Below the pieces are notes generated by a model that saw nothing but the letters and a program-made list of their open reading frames with translations, searched no databases and was not told the DNA's origin. DNA of 64,000 nt from CAVZYN01 sp963779515 (GTDB lineage Bacteria; Pseudomonadota; Alphaproteobacteria; Rhizobiales; Hyphomicrobiaceae). The DNA is taken from the NCBI GenBank assembly GCA_963779515.1, contig CAVZYN010000002.1:124001-188000 (forward strand), written 5' to 3'. How positions within the stretch are numbered: the stretch's first letter is position 1; every line of letters begins with the position of its first letter. Positions 8,967 through 17,174 of the stretch are shown here, one piece after another. Made by a program: the position numbers and the translations under genes.

Positions 8967-10034
8967 GTGAGTGCAGTTGCGTTGAGGAATTGCGAGAGGA
9001 TTGCCTGTTCGCAAGAAGTAGAGCAGCGGATGGAAGGCAAGGTGCGAGCCTTGCAGGAGCGAGTCCGCTTTCTCGAAGCTGTCGTTGATAACTTCCCTGG
9101 CGGCCTTTCAGTATTTGACTGTAATCTGCGCATGGTCGTCTGCAACTCGCGACTGAAGGATATGCTGGAGTATCCAGATGAGCTATTTGCCAACGGCATG
9201 CCGACCATGGAAGATCTGTTTCGCGCGAATGCCAAGCGGGGGGAATATGGCGCTGGCGATGTTGAGACGCAGGTCAGAGATCGTATGGAGCGTGTGCGTG
9301 AGGCGCGTGCACATGCCTTCGAGCGGTCTCGGCCAAATGGAAGAATTCTTGATGTCCGTGGTGCCCCAATTCTTGGGGGCGGCTTTGTCACAACGTACGT
9401 GGATGTGACGGAGCAACGACAGGCGCAGGCACAGATTGCCCACCATGCCAATCACGATAGGCTGACCGGGCTTCCCAACCGCCTCCTACTCAGTGATCGA
9501 TTTGCTGGCGCTCTTGCGCGGGTTGGGCGCGGCGAGGTGCTGGCAGTACATTGTCTCGATCTCGACGGGTTCAAGCCGATCAATGATCAGTTCGGACATG
9601 GAGCTGGTGATCTCGTCCTGAAAGCTGTTGCTGGGAGATTGCGCGAGGCGGTGCGGGCCACCGACACAGTGGCTCGTATTGGCGGGGATGAATTCGTTGT
9701 GTTGCAGGTCGATATTCGGACTCCGTCGGATGCAGCGATATTGGCTCAGCGATTGATCGATACGATTGCTCTTCCATTCGATATTGGTCAAATTTCGGTG
9801 CGACTGGGTGTTAGTGTCGGCATCGCGGTCGCTCCGGTGCACGGAAGCTCCGACGAGGAGCTGCTAAAGGTCGCTGATGCCGCGCTCTATCGTGCCAAAG
9901 CATCGGGACGGCGATGTTACCGGTTCGCGGCGGCAGCAAGACATTCGCGTGGCGAAGAGGCTGTCGAAGTCCAACTGGATGGAAAGAGTATTGGAGTCGG
10001 TGGTCAGAGTTCTGGTGTTGGAGTTTCGGGCTGA
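8967..10034 (+). CDS. PAS-GGDEF diguanylate cyclase
   Basis: A soluble 355-residue protein: a short coiled coil (RVRALQERVRFLEAVVDN-like), a PAS domain of the PAS_7 style (NFPGGLSVFD...GGGFVTTYVDVTEQR), then a GGDEF domain (DRLTGLPNR, DLDGFKPINDQFGHGAGD, RIGGDEF). An R-x-x-D product-inhibition site (RATD) sits five residues before the active loop. All catalytic residues are present, so it should make c-di-GMP from two GTP. GTG 8967 was chosen because GGAGG at 8956-8960 is well placed; ATG 9030 is the alternative. It lies between PilZ genes, so enzyme and receptors are encoded together. Confidence 0.87.
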   Translation: MSAVALRNCERIACSQEVEQRMEGKVRALQERVRFLEAVVDNFPGGLSVFDCNLRMVVCNSRLKDMLEYPDELFANGMPTMEDLFRANAKRGEYGAGDVETQVRDRMERVREARAHAFERSRPNGRILDVRGAPILGGGFVTTYVDVTEQRQAQAQIAHHANHDRLTGLPNRLLLSDRFAGALARVGRGEVLAVHCLDLDGFKPINDQFGHGAGDLVLKAVAGRLREAVRATDTVARIGGDEFVVLQVDIRTPSDAAILAQRLIDTIALPFDIGQISVRLGVSVGIAVAPVHGSSDEELLKVADAALYRAKASGRRCYRFAAAARHSRGEEAVEVQLDGKSIGVGGQSSGVGVSG

Positions 10035-10050
10035 GCGAGGGCATGAAAAT

Positions 10051-10479
10051 ATGTTGCCAAATCAATCGTCAATCATTGCTGGAAATCGTCGAATGTACCA
10101 AGCGCCGACTGGTGTATTTGCGGAGGTGCGTTCCAACGGTCGCGCGCAGGGCGTTCACAAGACCTATATCGACGGCGGCGGTGCTGGGAACGAGACTCCG
10201 AGGCCGTCAACGCATATCCGACGAGATGCCCGATATGCGACGCGTATTCGGGCCATTCTCTACAAAGGCGATAGTTTCCAGTCGACATTGATTCGAGATG
10301 TTTCAGCCGGTGGGGTCGGATTACGCGGCGCGATTGGCGTTTTTGCAGGTGATAAGGTTGCCTTGCAACTCTTGGATGGGCGACGACTTGAAGCCGTCGT
10401 GCGCTGGTGGCTTGCGGGTTGCTGTGGCCTAGCATTCACAGAGCCGCTGGGGCCCGACGATAAGCTCCTAACGCGATAG
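10051..10479 (+). CDS. PilZ-domain protein
   Basis: 142 residues from ATG 10051. After about 50 non-conserved residues comes a PilZ domain: RRDARYATRIRA (arginine motif, here R-x-x-R-Y-x-x-R) and LIRDVSAGGVGLRG (the D-x-S-x-G-G motif), ending with a hydrophobic strand containing RWW and CGLAF. It follows the PAS-GGDEF gene by 16 bases in the same direction and may be co-transcribed with it, giving a local synthase-receptor pair. The N-terminal extension is of unknown use. Confidence 0.78.
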   Translation: MLPNQSSIIAGNRRMYQAPTGVFAEVRSNGRAQGVHKTYIDGGGAGNETPRPSTHIRRDARYATRIRAILYKGDSFQSTLIRDVSAGGVGLRGAIGVFAGDKVALQLLDGRRLEAVVRWWLAGCCGLAFTEPLGPDDKLLTR

Positions 10480-10665
10480 GGGGCGTGCATTCGCCAGAGC
10501 ATGGACGACGATTGTGTAAAGGTATGCTGGACCAGGACTAAGCATTTGGCGTACTACATGTACTTGAAGACGAGACGTACGGACATGTGCGTTCAGCGAG
10601 ATCGCCACCGACAAGGGCCAAGCGATAGGCCACTGACTATGGCTCCTTGAGCCGGCTGCGCAACG

Positions 10666-12075
10666 TCATGGCGATAGTTTCAATATCTCCAGGACTTCAG
10701 CAAATGGATCCTTGCTCTCGGGTGTACCGAGTGGCTGCTTCAGCGCCTCGGTGAGGTGTGGAACGAGCCTTACGGCGTCATCAAGTTCAGGATCAACACC
10801 AGTCGAATGGCCTGCAAGAGTGCGCAGATCACGGGTCGCCTCGAACTTGGCAATCAGTCCTCGAAGTTGGATCGCTGTGCGCTGTTGTTCAGACGTCAAT
10901 GCGCGCTGGGTAAGTCGTGAGATCGAGTGCAGGATGTCGATCGCGGGATATCGGCCTTGTGCGGCAATGGCACGATCGAGAATGATGTGACCGTCGAGTA
11001 TTCCTCGAATTGTGTCTGCGATTGGGTCGTTCATGTCGTCGCCGTCGACCAGGACCGAAACGATTGCTGAGATGTTTCCAGACCCGACGGGCCCAGGTCC
11101 AGCGCGTTCCAAAATACGCGGCAAATCCGCAAGAACGCTGGGTGGAAATCCTCGCGCAACCGGAAGCTCTCCTGCCGCCAGAGCGACATCGCGGGCGGCG
11201 TGAGCGAACCGTGTAATAGAATCGACGATAAGCAGTACATTCTGACCTTCATCTCGAAAGTGCTCCGCGACACACATGGCCGTTTTCGGCGCGAGCCGGC
11301 GAAGCAACGGGCTGCTGTCACTGGTAGCGATGATCGCCACAACACGTGACCTCCAGGGCCCGAGCACATCCTCGAGAAATTCTCGGACCTCCCGGCCGCG
11401 CTCGCCGATCAAGGCGATGACGACAGTATCGAACGCGGAAGCGCGCGCGAGCATGCCGAGCAGAGATGTTTTTCCGACACCCGATCCGGAAAAAATACCG
11501 ATGCGCTGACCGGCGCACAGCGGTGTGAAGATATCGACGGCCCGGATGCCCGTCGGCATTGGGGTCTGGACGCGCTGGCGTTGCAGGGGGTCGGGGGCAT
11601 CGCGATCAATGGGCAGCGCGCTCGTGCCAGTCTTCAGCGGCTCGCCTCCATCGAGTGCATTTCCGAGGGGGTCAAGACAACGGCCTTTCCAGCTCGCATG
11701 AGGCGCCAAGGTTGCTCTGCCGAGATGCCAAGCACGCGCCCCCAGGGAGAGCGTCGCGTCGTTCTGATAGAGTGCGGCCGTCACGCGATGCGGATCTATC
11801 TGTAACACTTCTCCAGTATGTATGATGCCATCTGTCTCAATAGTGAGGCGATCGCCTCGCGCCACAAACGGTGAGAGTCCAGCGATGTCTAGCGTTGTGG
11901 AATTGATGCCCCTGACCTGACCTGCGACACGGATCGGCACGCCGTCACTACGGAGTGCGCTCAGCGATGTCGCCAGGTGTTTCAGTTTGCTTCCGGTATG
12001 GCTCGTGTGTGGATGGATTGGTAGTGATTGCGGATCGATCGTCGGCAACTCACATAGTGTTCTCCGCTGCTCCAT
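10666..12075 (-). CDS. fliI: Flagellum-specific ATPase FliI
   Basis: FliI is the hexameric ATPase at the base of the flagellar export apparatus, related to the F1 beta subunit. The 469-residue product has the Walker A loop GSGVGKTS at residues 197-204, GERGREVREFLED, a Walker B strand VLLIVDSITR and the conserved ARGFPPS and LDGHIILDR segments. Length is normal. Its ATG shares one base with the flgF stop (TGATG at 12075), so fliI is the last gene of a flgF-side operon on the minus strand. The FliJ-like partner is encoded at 2284. Confidence 0.96.
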   Translation of the reverse strand: MEQRRTLCELPTIDPQSLPIHPHTSHTGSKLKHLATSLSALRSDGVPIRVAGQVRGINSTTLDIAGLSPFVARGDRLTIETDGIIHTGEVLQIDPHRVTAALYQNDATLSLGARAWHLGRATLAPHASWKGRCLDPLGNALDGGEPLKTGTSALPIDRDAPDPLQRQRVQTPMPTGIRAVDIFTPLCAGQRIGIFSGSGVGKTSLLGMLARASAFDTVVIALIGERGREVREFLEDVLGPWRSRVVAIIATSDSSPLLRRLAPKTAMCVAEHFRDEGQNVLLIVDSITRFAHAARDVALAAGELPVARGFPPSVLADLPRILERAGPGPVGSGNISAIVSVLVDGDDMNDPIADTIRGILDGHIILDRAIAAQGRYPAIDILHSISRLTQRALTSEQQRTAIQLRGLIAKFEATRDLRTLAGHSTGVDPELDDAVRLVPHLTEALKQPLGTPESKDPFAEVLEILKLSP

Positions 12076-12803
12076 CAGGTCGACGCTCCGCCCAGAATAC
12101 GAAGCGATGATTGCATCGATGCTTCAATCTCGTTCAGCATGCTTGTCAGGGCTTCAAATGATCTTTGAACCGTGATCAACTGGGTCAGTTCAGTGACTGG
12201 GTTGACGTTGGCACGCTCAATCTGACCTTGCACCACAGCGGTTCGATTAAGGTCGAGTTCCGGTGTCGGGGGCTGATCTGGAATGACACCTGAGGTGTCG
12301 AATTTAACGAGATTGGCGTTCTGAGGAATTCGAAAGAGGCCCAGTGCGCCGACCTGCCGGCCGCCCTGCCAGATCATGCCATCGCGGGCAATCTGCGGAG
12401 GACCTGCTGAAGGGTCCATTTGCAGCGGCGTCCCACTGACGTCGAGAACCGGATATCCTGTTAGCGACTGCAGCTCGCCTGTAGGGCTCATCTGCATTCG
12501 TCCATCCCGGGTCAAAACCTGTCCAACAGGTGTGGAAAGCCCAAGCCAACTGTCACCGTTTATGGCGACGTCGAGGGGATTGCCGGTTTGTGTGAGCTCG
12601 CCTTGACGCCGGGACAGATAGGACGTGCCGGGTGTAGCAAAATCTACAGGTGTGCGTGTGGAATGAGAAGCGATGGTACCGAACGTAATTGCCTCTGCTC
12701 GAAAGCCGGCGGTCGAGCTATTGGCAACATTGTGGGCCAGTGTTTCGAGACGGCGGTTGAGTGCCAATTGGGCAGAAAGACCGACATAAACATTGGCCTG
12801 CAT
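12075..12803 (-). CDS. flgF: Proximal rod protein FlgF
   Basis: FlgF is a rod subunit of the basal body, exported by the flagellar apparatus without a signal peptide. The 242-residue product has the N-terminal rod signature (LSAQLALNRRLETLAHNVANSST), the central GDSWLGL region of the FlgE/F/G family, and the C-terminal helix VTELTQLITVQRSFEAL. It is shorter and more divergent than the FlgG at 19899, as expected for FlgF. It lies between DUF1217 and fliI on the minus strand, the arrangement known from Rhizobium and Sinorhizobium. Confidence 0.9.
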   Translation of the reverse strand: MQANVYVGLSAQLALNRRLETLAHNVANSSTAGFRAEAITFGTIASHSTRTPVDFATPGTSYLSRRQGELTQTGNPLDVAINGDSWLGLSTPVGQVLTRDGRMQMSPTGELQSLTGYPVLDVSGTPLQMDPSAGPPQIARDGMIWQGGRQVGALGLFRIPQNANLVKFDTSGVIPDQPPTPELDLNRTAVVQGQIERANVNPVTELTQLITVQRSFEALTSMLNEIEASMQSSLRILGGAST

Positions 12804-12807
12804 GGCT

Positions 12808-13587
12808 TTAACCTCTTGATCTCAGATTTTGCAACTTCCCCAGCACGTCGGGACTAAGCGACACTGGACGCCCAAGAACGAGATTGACAGCCGCGGATGT
12901 GCTGGTTGGGTTCCTGTTGCCGATGTCCCACATGTTGGTGAAGCGATCCAACATCCGCGTGAGCCGCTGCGGTGTTCGCAGGTCATCGATATTTACGTGC
13001 TGCTCAATCATGAGGATTTGCTTCTCGAGGCTCAACGTCGACATCGAGGTTGGTAGACCAAACGCCGTCTGAACTACCTTCAGCAATGCGCGATCGGCTA
13101 GCAGTCCTGTGAGCGAATGGAGTTTTGGGGCCTTTCGCTGGAAATACAGGGCGAGCCGCACACCCTCATTGTCCTGACCGGCGCTTGTTTCGAGTAATTG
13201 CTGGGTATAGCGATCGACAGTTCCTTGTTGTGTACGCTCGAAGGCGGTCGTTGCGGTTCCGTAGCGGACAAAATTGAATGTCTCGGCGAATTCGCGGTAC
13301 CGCGGATCCGCAAGGCGCGTGGCAAGGCCGTCTCGCGAGTTGATTCCTCCTTCCAGAACCTTTCGAATAAATGCTTTCGCGTACGTCATGTCATTCAAGC
13401 CATGCGCCCGCATCGCAAACTCGAATACTCGGCGGTTCTCAACAAGGTCGTTGATGGAGCGCACATTGCCGATGTTCGCGAGATAGAAGGCAATTTCGCG
13501 AGCGGCGGGCGGGTTCTTGGCGGCGGCATCCAAGCGTCGCGGCAGAGAGTCCGCTATGGTCCGGTAGATCGAGGATGTCGTGAGCAT
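12808..13587 (-). CDS. DUF1217 protein of the flagellar cluster
   Basis: The 259-residue product matches DUF1217, a family found almost only in alphaproteobacterial flagellar clusters. It is predominantly helical, with recurring segments such as YLANIGNVRSINDLVENRRVFEFAMRAHGL and a C-terminal VNLVLGRPVSLSPDVLGKL. No catalytic motif, membrane segment or signal peptide is visible. It is the first gene of the minus-strand operon with flgF and fliI, starting five bases from flgF. Its molecular role is unknown; export as a structural or capping component is only a guess from composition. Confidence 0.85.
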   Translation of the reverse strand: MLTTSSIYRTIADSLPRRLDAAAKNPPAAREIAFYLANIGNVRSINDLVENRRVFEFAMRAHGLNDMTYAKAFIRKVLEGGINSRDGLATRLADPRYREFAETFNFVRYGTATTAFERTQQGTVDRYTQQLLETSAGQDNEGVRLALYFQRKAPKLHSLTGLLADRALLKVVQTAFGLPTSMSTLSLEKQILMIEQHVNIDDLRTPQRLTRMLDRFTNMWDIGNRNPTSTSAAVNLVLGRPVSLSPDVLGKLQNLRSRG

Positions 13588-13629
13588 GAGCAGTCAAATG
13601 CCGCGGGTGACCTCCATTACGTCGTATCA

Positions 13630-13694
13630 AGCTTGTGCGAGACTTGAGGGGCTGTGCCCAATCCAAAATGGAGACGACAAGGCTCGCACAAGCT
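13630..13694. promoter_or_regulatory. 12-bp inverted repeat in the flagellar divergent promoter region
   Basis: The divergent gap between DUF1217-flgF-fliI and motA holds a perfect inverted repeat, AGCTTGTGCGAG at 13630-13641 and CTCGCACAAGCT at 13683-13694. Corresponding ends are 53 bases apart, close to five helical turns, so two bound factors would face the same side. This suits a regulator acting on both operons. A GGAGG ribosome site for motA follows at 13734. Confidence 0.5.
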
Positions 13695-13740
13695 CAGCGC
13701 CGCTAACGTCCGGATCTGTTCATGATGCTACGGAGGAACC

Positions 13741-14634
13741 GTGACCATCATTATTGGCCTTGTCGTTACGCTTGCTTGCATGCTCGGCGGCTTCATGGCG
13801 ATGGGGGGGCATGTCAGCGTCATCTGGCAGCCGTGGGAATACGTCATCATTTGTGGATCGTCGCTCGGAACTTTCATCGTTGCGAACCCAATGAAGACGA
13901 TCAAGGATTTTGGCGTAGGTTTGATTGAGGCATTCAAGAACGACATGCCGAAGGAGCAGGACTACATTGAGCTGCTCGGGCTGCTGTTTGCGGTGTTGCG
14001 GGAATTGCGCAGCAAGCCGCGCAGTGAAGTGGAGGCAATTGTGGATGCCCCCAACGAGGCGCAGCTGTTCCAGGCCGCTCCATCGGTGCTCGCTAATGTC
14101 GAGCTGTTGACATTTATTTGCGACTATATCCGGCTCATCATCATGGGAAATGCGAGGACCCACGAAATCGAGTCATTGATGGATGAGGAGATCGATACCG
14201 TTCGTCACGACCGGTTGAAATCGTACCATGCTTTGGTGACGGTTGGTGATGGCTTACCTGCTCTCGGGATCGTTGCGGCGGTTTTGGGCGTCGTCAAAGC
14301 GATGGGAGCAATCGATCAATCGCCGGAAATTTTGGGCGGGCTGATCGCAGCGGCGTTGGTGGGAACTTTCGCCGGAATTTTCTTTTCATATGCCGTTGTT
14401 GCGCCAATTGCGACGAAACTGAAAATGATCCGCGACAAAAAGGTGCGACTATATATTTTGGTCAAGCAAACGCTCCTCGCCTTTATGAACGGGGCCATGC
14501 CGCAGGTTGCAATAGAACATGGGCGAAAGACAATTTCTGCTTATGAGCGGCCGAGTATAGAAGCGGTCGAGAATGCAACGATCGGTGGAGCTGGCGCTGG
14601 CAAAGCCGCAGCCAATCAGAAGCGGGCTGCCTGA
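13741..14634 (+). CDS. motA: Flagellar motor stator protein MotA
   Basis: MotA forms, with MotB, the proton-driven stator that turns the rotor. The 297-residue product has four membrane segments (starting IIIGLVVTLACMLGGFMAMGG), the cytosolic loop with RNARTHEIESLMDEEID, and the paired C-terminal helices around LPALGIVAAVLGVVKAMG and GTFAGIFFSYAVVAP. Start is GTG 13741, seven bases after GGAGG. Its stop overlaps the fliM start (TGATG). motB is not in this window; MotE, a rhizobial helper for MotB-MotC, is encoded at 22266. Confidence 0.95.
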   Translation: MTIIIGLVVTLACMLGGFMAMGGHVSVIWQPWEYVIICGSSLGTFIVANPMKTIKDFGVGLIEAFKNDMPKEQDYIELLGLLFAVLRELRSKPRSEVEAIVDAPNEAQLFQAAPSVLANVELLTFICDYIRLIIMGNARTHEIESLMDEEIDTVRHDRLKSYHALVTVGDGLPALGIVAAVLGVVKAMGAIDQSPEILGGLIAAALVGTFAGIFFSYAVVAPIATKLKMIRDKKVRLYILVKQTLLAFMNGAMPQVAIEHGRKTISAYERPSIEAVENATIGGAGAGKAAANQKRAA

Positions 14635-15593
14635 TGTCCTCCACCAACGGAACGGGAACGGGAGCGCAGAGGATAGAGCGGTCTAAGAGTGAAATAGAGG
14701 TGGCGATCGAACATGGTTCCGGGAGGCTGGATCGCTTCGTAGGATTAGCGGAAGCACTGGCGGAAGTAGCGAAAAATAGTGCTGAGCGGCTATCTGAAAT
14801 GTTGACCGCGATGCCGAACGTTGCCGTCCTGGAAATGAAACCACTTCGTGCCGGCGAATTCACCTCGGCGTGTGGCCCCGCAGGCCTCTTTCCTGCAATT
14901 GCGGGCCTGAATTCGGGCGGTCAAATCTTGATGCACGTTGACACTGAGTGTGTTGCGCTGTTGGTCGACGGTAGTTTGGGCGGCCGCTTGCCGGGCAACG
15001 GCACACCGTCGCGAAAGCCTTCAAAGATCGACACGGGCATCGTGCGCCTTGCCGCTCGCCGTTTTGCGCAGGCGCTCGTGGAGGCTTTGTTCCGATTGAA
15101 CGCAATGGGCGTTAATGTGAAAGATGTCAGCGAGGATTTGGATCCCAAGGCCGTCGGAAGTGAGCGGAGGCCGATCGTGTTCGCTCGTTTTGGTTTGAAT
15201 GTCGACGACAAGTGTGGCGTGGTATCAATAGGAATTGGGCACGAGTTTCTCGAACCTCTGACCAATTCGACTGGGGCAGCGCAACCGCCAAGCGACACCG
15301 GTGGTGACCCGGTCTGGAGCCGGCATTTTGAGCGTCATGCTGCGGAGAGCCGTGCAGGACTTGTTGCCATACTTGAGGAGCGGCTGGTGCCGCTTTCGGA
15401 AATTGCGGCAATGTGCGTTGGCGATGTGCTGGAGTTGAGGTCCACAACGTCAAGCTCGGTGAGGGTCGAGTGCGCCGGAATCCCAGTCATGTTGTGTCGA
15501 CTGGGCAAGGCAGAACAGGCGTTTGCACTTCGGATCGAGGGATTTATCGATCGGCAATTCGACTTTCTGGCCATCTCAGCTGAAGAGATGTGA
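14634..15593 (+). CDS. fliM: Flagellar motor switch protein FliM
   Basis: FliM is the middle part of the switch complex in the cytoplasmic C-ring. The 319-residue product is a divergent rhizobial FliM: a middle domain (RLDRFVGLAEALAEVAKN, GQILMHVDTECVALLVDGSLGG) and a C-terminal SpoA-like domain (VPLSEIAAMCVGDVLELRST). The usual N-terminal LSQxEIDALL-type peptide that binds CheY-phosphate is not visible; the first 20 residues are serine-, threonine- and glycine-rich instead. The start overlaps the motA stop, implying coupled translation. Confidence 0.85.
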   Translation: MSSTNGTGTGAQRIERSKSEIEVAIEHGSGRLDRFVGLAEALAEVAKNSAERLSEMLTAMPNVAVLEMKPLRAGEFTSACGPAGLFPAIAGLNSGGQILMHVDTECVALLVDGSLGGRLPGNGTPSRKPSKIDTGIVRLAARRFAQALVEALFRLNAMGVNVKDVSEDLDPKAVGSERRPIVFARFGLNVDDKCGVVSIGIGHEFLEPLTNSTGAAQPPSDTGGDPVWSRHFERHAAESRAGLVAILEERLVPLSEIAAMCVGDVLELRSTTSSSVRVECAGIPVMLCRLGKAEQAFALRIEGFIDRQFDFLAISAEEM

Positions 15594-15709
15594 TCGCGTG
15601 TGCCGCTGTGACAGCTCCAAGCAAGGAAGCGAGATCTAGATTGGTCCGGTTGATTGCGAGCGGTTATCACCGGGTCGCATCTGTGGCGGCGAGGAGCCTT
15701 TGAGAAACC

Positions 15710-16120
15710 ATGATCCGAACCCTTTCTGAGAACGATTCGCCGCTCGCCGAATTTGCGGCGGAACTAACGCCCGCCTCAGATGATCCAGTGATGGGCCAGG
15801 AGTTGTTTCGGCAGGCCACAGTTGGAGCGTCCCTCGCTGGAGATCCGCATGTCGATGTGCGGCACAATCCCGATTTCATCATGCGGATCCCGGTGACTTT
15901 GCGTGTTGTGATCGGATCTGCAACCATGTCGGTGTCTGCGTTGTCGAAACTTTCTAAGGGTGCACTCGTCCCGCTCGATCGCAAGATCGGCGAGCCAGTT
16001 GATGTTCTGGTCAATGGTCGGGTCGTTGCGCGCGGCGAGATAGTTGTTGCCGACGAGGCTTCGTCTAGGTTTGGTATCAAACTGACCGAGGTTGGGAACA
16101 TCACGGAACATGGCCGATGA
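15710..16120 (+). CDS. fliN: Flagellar motor switch protein FliN
   Basis: FliN lies at the bottom of the C-ring and helps dock the export ATPase complex. The 136-residue product ends in a clear SpoA/FliN domain: IPVTLRVVIGSATMSVSALSKLSKGALVPLDRKIGEPVDVLVNG, then RGEIVVADE and FGIKLTEV. The first 60 residues are an unconserved linker. A gap of 116 bases separates it from fliM; it holds no other gene. Confidence 0.93.
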   Translation: MIRTLSENDSPLAEFAAELTPASDDPVMGQELFRQATVGASLAGDPHVDVRHNPDFIMRIPVTLRVVIGSATMSVSALSKLSKGALVPLDRKIGEPVDVLVNGRVVARGEIVVADEASSRFGIKLTEVGNITEHGR

Positions 16121-16140
16121 TCGCGCCGGAAATCTGAAGC

Positions 16141-17160
16141 ATGAGTGCGATCCCCGTGACTGTTGCGGCGTCAGGGCAGCCGTTGTCACGCCGGCAAAAG
16201 GTTGCATTGCTGTTATTGTTGCTCGACAACTCGATGGCAACCTCGCTGCTGAGGCGTCTCGACGCGAGTGAGCGCGGACTGATCGCGGTGGCGGCAGAAG
16301 GTCTTCCGTCACTCGACACCGATCAGCTGTCCGCAATTGTCGAAGAGTTCGAGCGGGATATTTCACGCGGTGTCGGCCCAATGGCGACCGGTGAGGACCT
16401 AAAGCGGCTCATCGGCAACGTGTCATCTGATGCCCCGGCCCCGCCGGAGCCGCAAACAGTGTTGCCTGCGGACGAACCCGTTTGGCCGCAGCTTGCAAAA
16501 TTGAAGGTCGGAGTGCTTGCCAACTATCTTTCGGGTCAGCATCCGCAGGTATGCGCCTTTGTACTCGCGCGATTGGACCCAGGTCAGAATGCCGACATTC
16601 TCAGGCTCTTTCCGGCGTCGACACGGAACGATGTCGTTTGCCGGATGCTGACGCAACGGGATCCCGTGGCTGATGTGAAAGCCGTTGTCGAAAATGCGTT
16701 GCGTGAGGATTTGATTGCCGCAAAGCAGGAGGATGAAGGCGCACACGACGGCATTGCCAAGGTTCTCAACCAGCTCGAAAAGGCGCATGCTTCTGAAGTC
16801 ATCGCTCAGTTGGCGCTAACGCGGCCGAAGGATGCGGCGCGGCTGAAGAAGCTGCTTTTTTCGTTTGAGGATGTTGCTGTGCTCATACCGAGTGCGTTGT
16901 CGCTTGTTATTGACCGGATCCCAGTGGAGCGGCTCGTTTTAGCACTGAATGGAACGGATCAAGTGTTTCAGGACGTGCTTATCGGCGCGATGTCGCCGCG
17001 TGCGCGCCGCGTGGCGCAGTCGGAGTTGCAGGCTATGGCGAACATCGCACAGGCCGATGTCGTGCAGGCGCGTCGAATGGTGGTGGATACCGTACTGAAG
17101 CTTTCGGCGGAAGGCCTGATTGTCATCGGCGGAAGTGATGGCGAGGGCGATACGGATTGA
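16141..17160 (+). CDS. fliG: Flagellar motor switch protein FliG
   Basis: FliG is the rotor protein that touches the stator. The 339-residue product shows all three domains: N-terminal (SRRQKVALLLLLLDNSMATSLLRRLDASE), middle (LANYLSGQHPQVCAFVLARLDPGQNADILRLFP, including the EHPQ-like motif as GQHPQ) and C-terminal (FEDVAVLIPSAL...ERLVLALNGTDQVFQDVLIGAMSPRAR), where charged residues meet MotA. Length is normal. It sits between fliN and flhB in the motA operon. Confidence 0.95.
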   Translation: MSAIPVTVAASGQPLSRRQKVALLLLLLDNSMATSLLRRLDASERGLIAVAAEGLPSLDTDQLSAIVEEFERDISRGVGPMATGEDLKRLIGNVSSDAPAPPEPQTVLPADEPVWPQLAKLKVGVLANYLSGQHPQVCAFVLARLDPGQNADILRLFPASTRNDVVCRMLTQRDPVADVKAVVENALREDLIAAKQEDEGAHDGIAKVLNQLEKAHASEVIAQLALTRPKDAARLKKLLFSFEDVAVLIPSALSLVIDRIPVERLVLALNGTDQVFQDVLIGAMSPRARRVAQSELQAMANIAQADVVQARRMVVDTVLKLSAEGLIVIGGSDGEGDTD

Positions 17161-17174
17161 TGGGGGCGACATAG

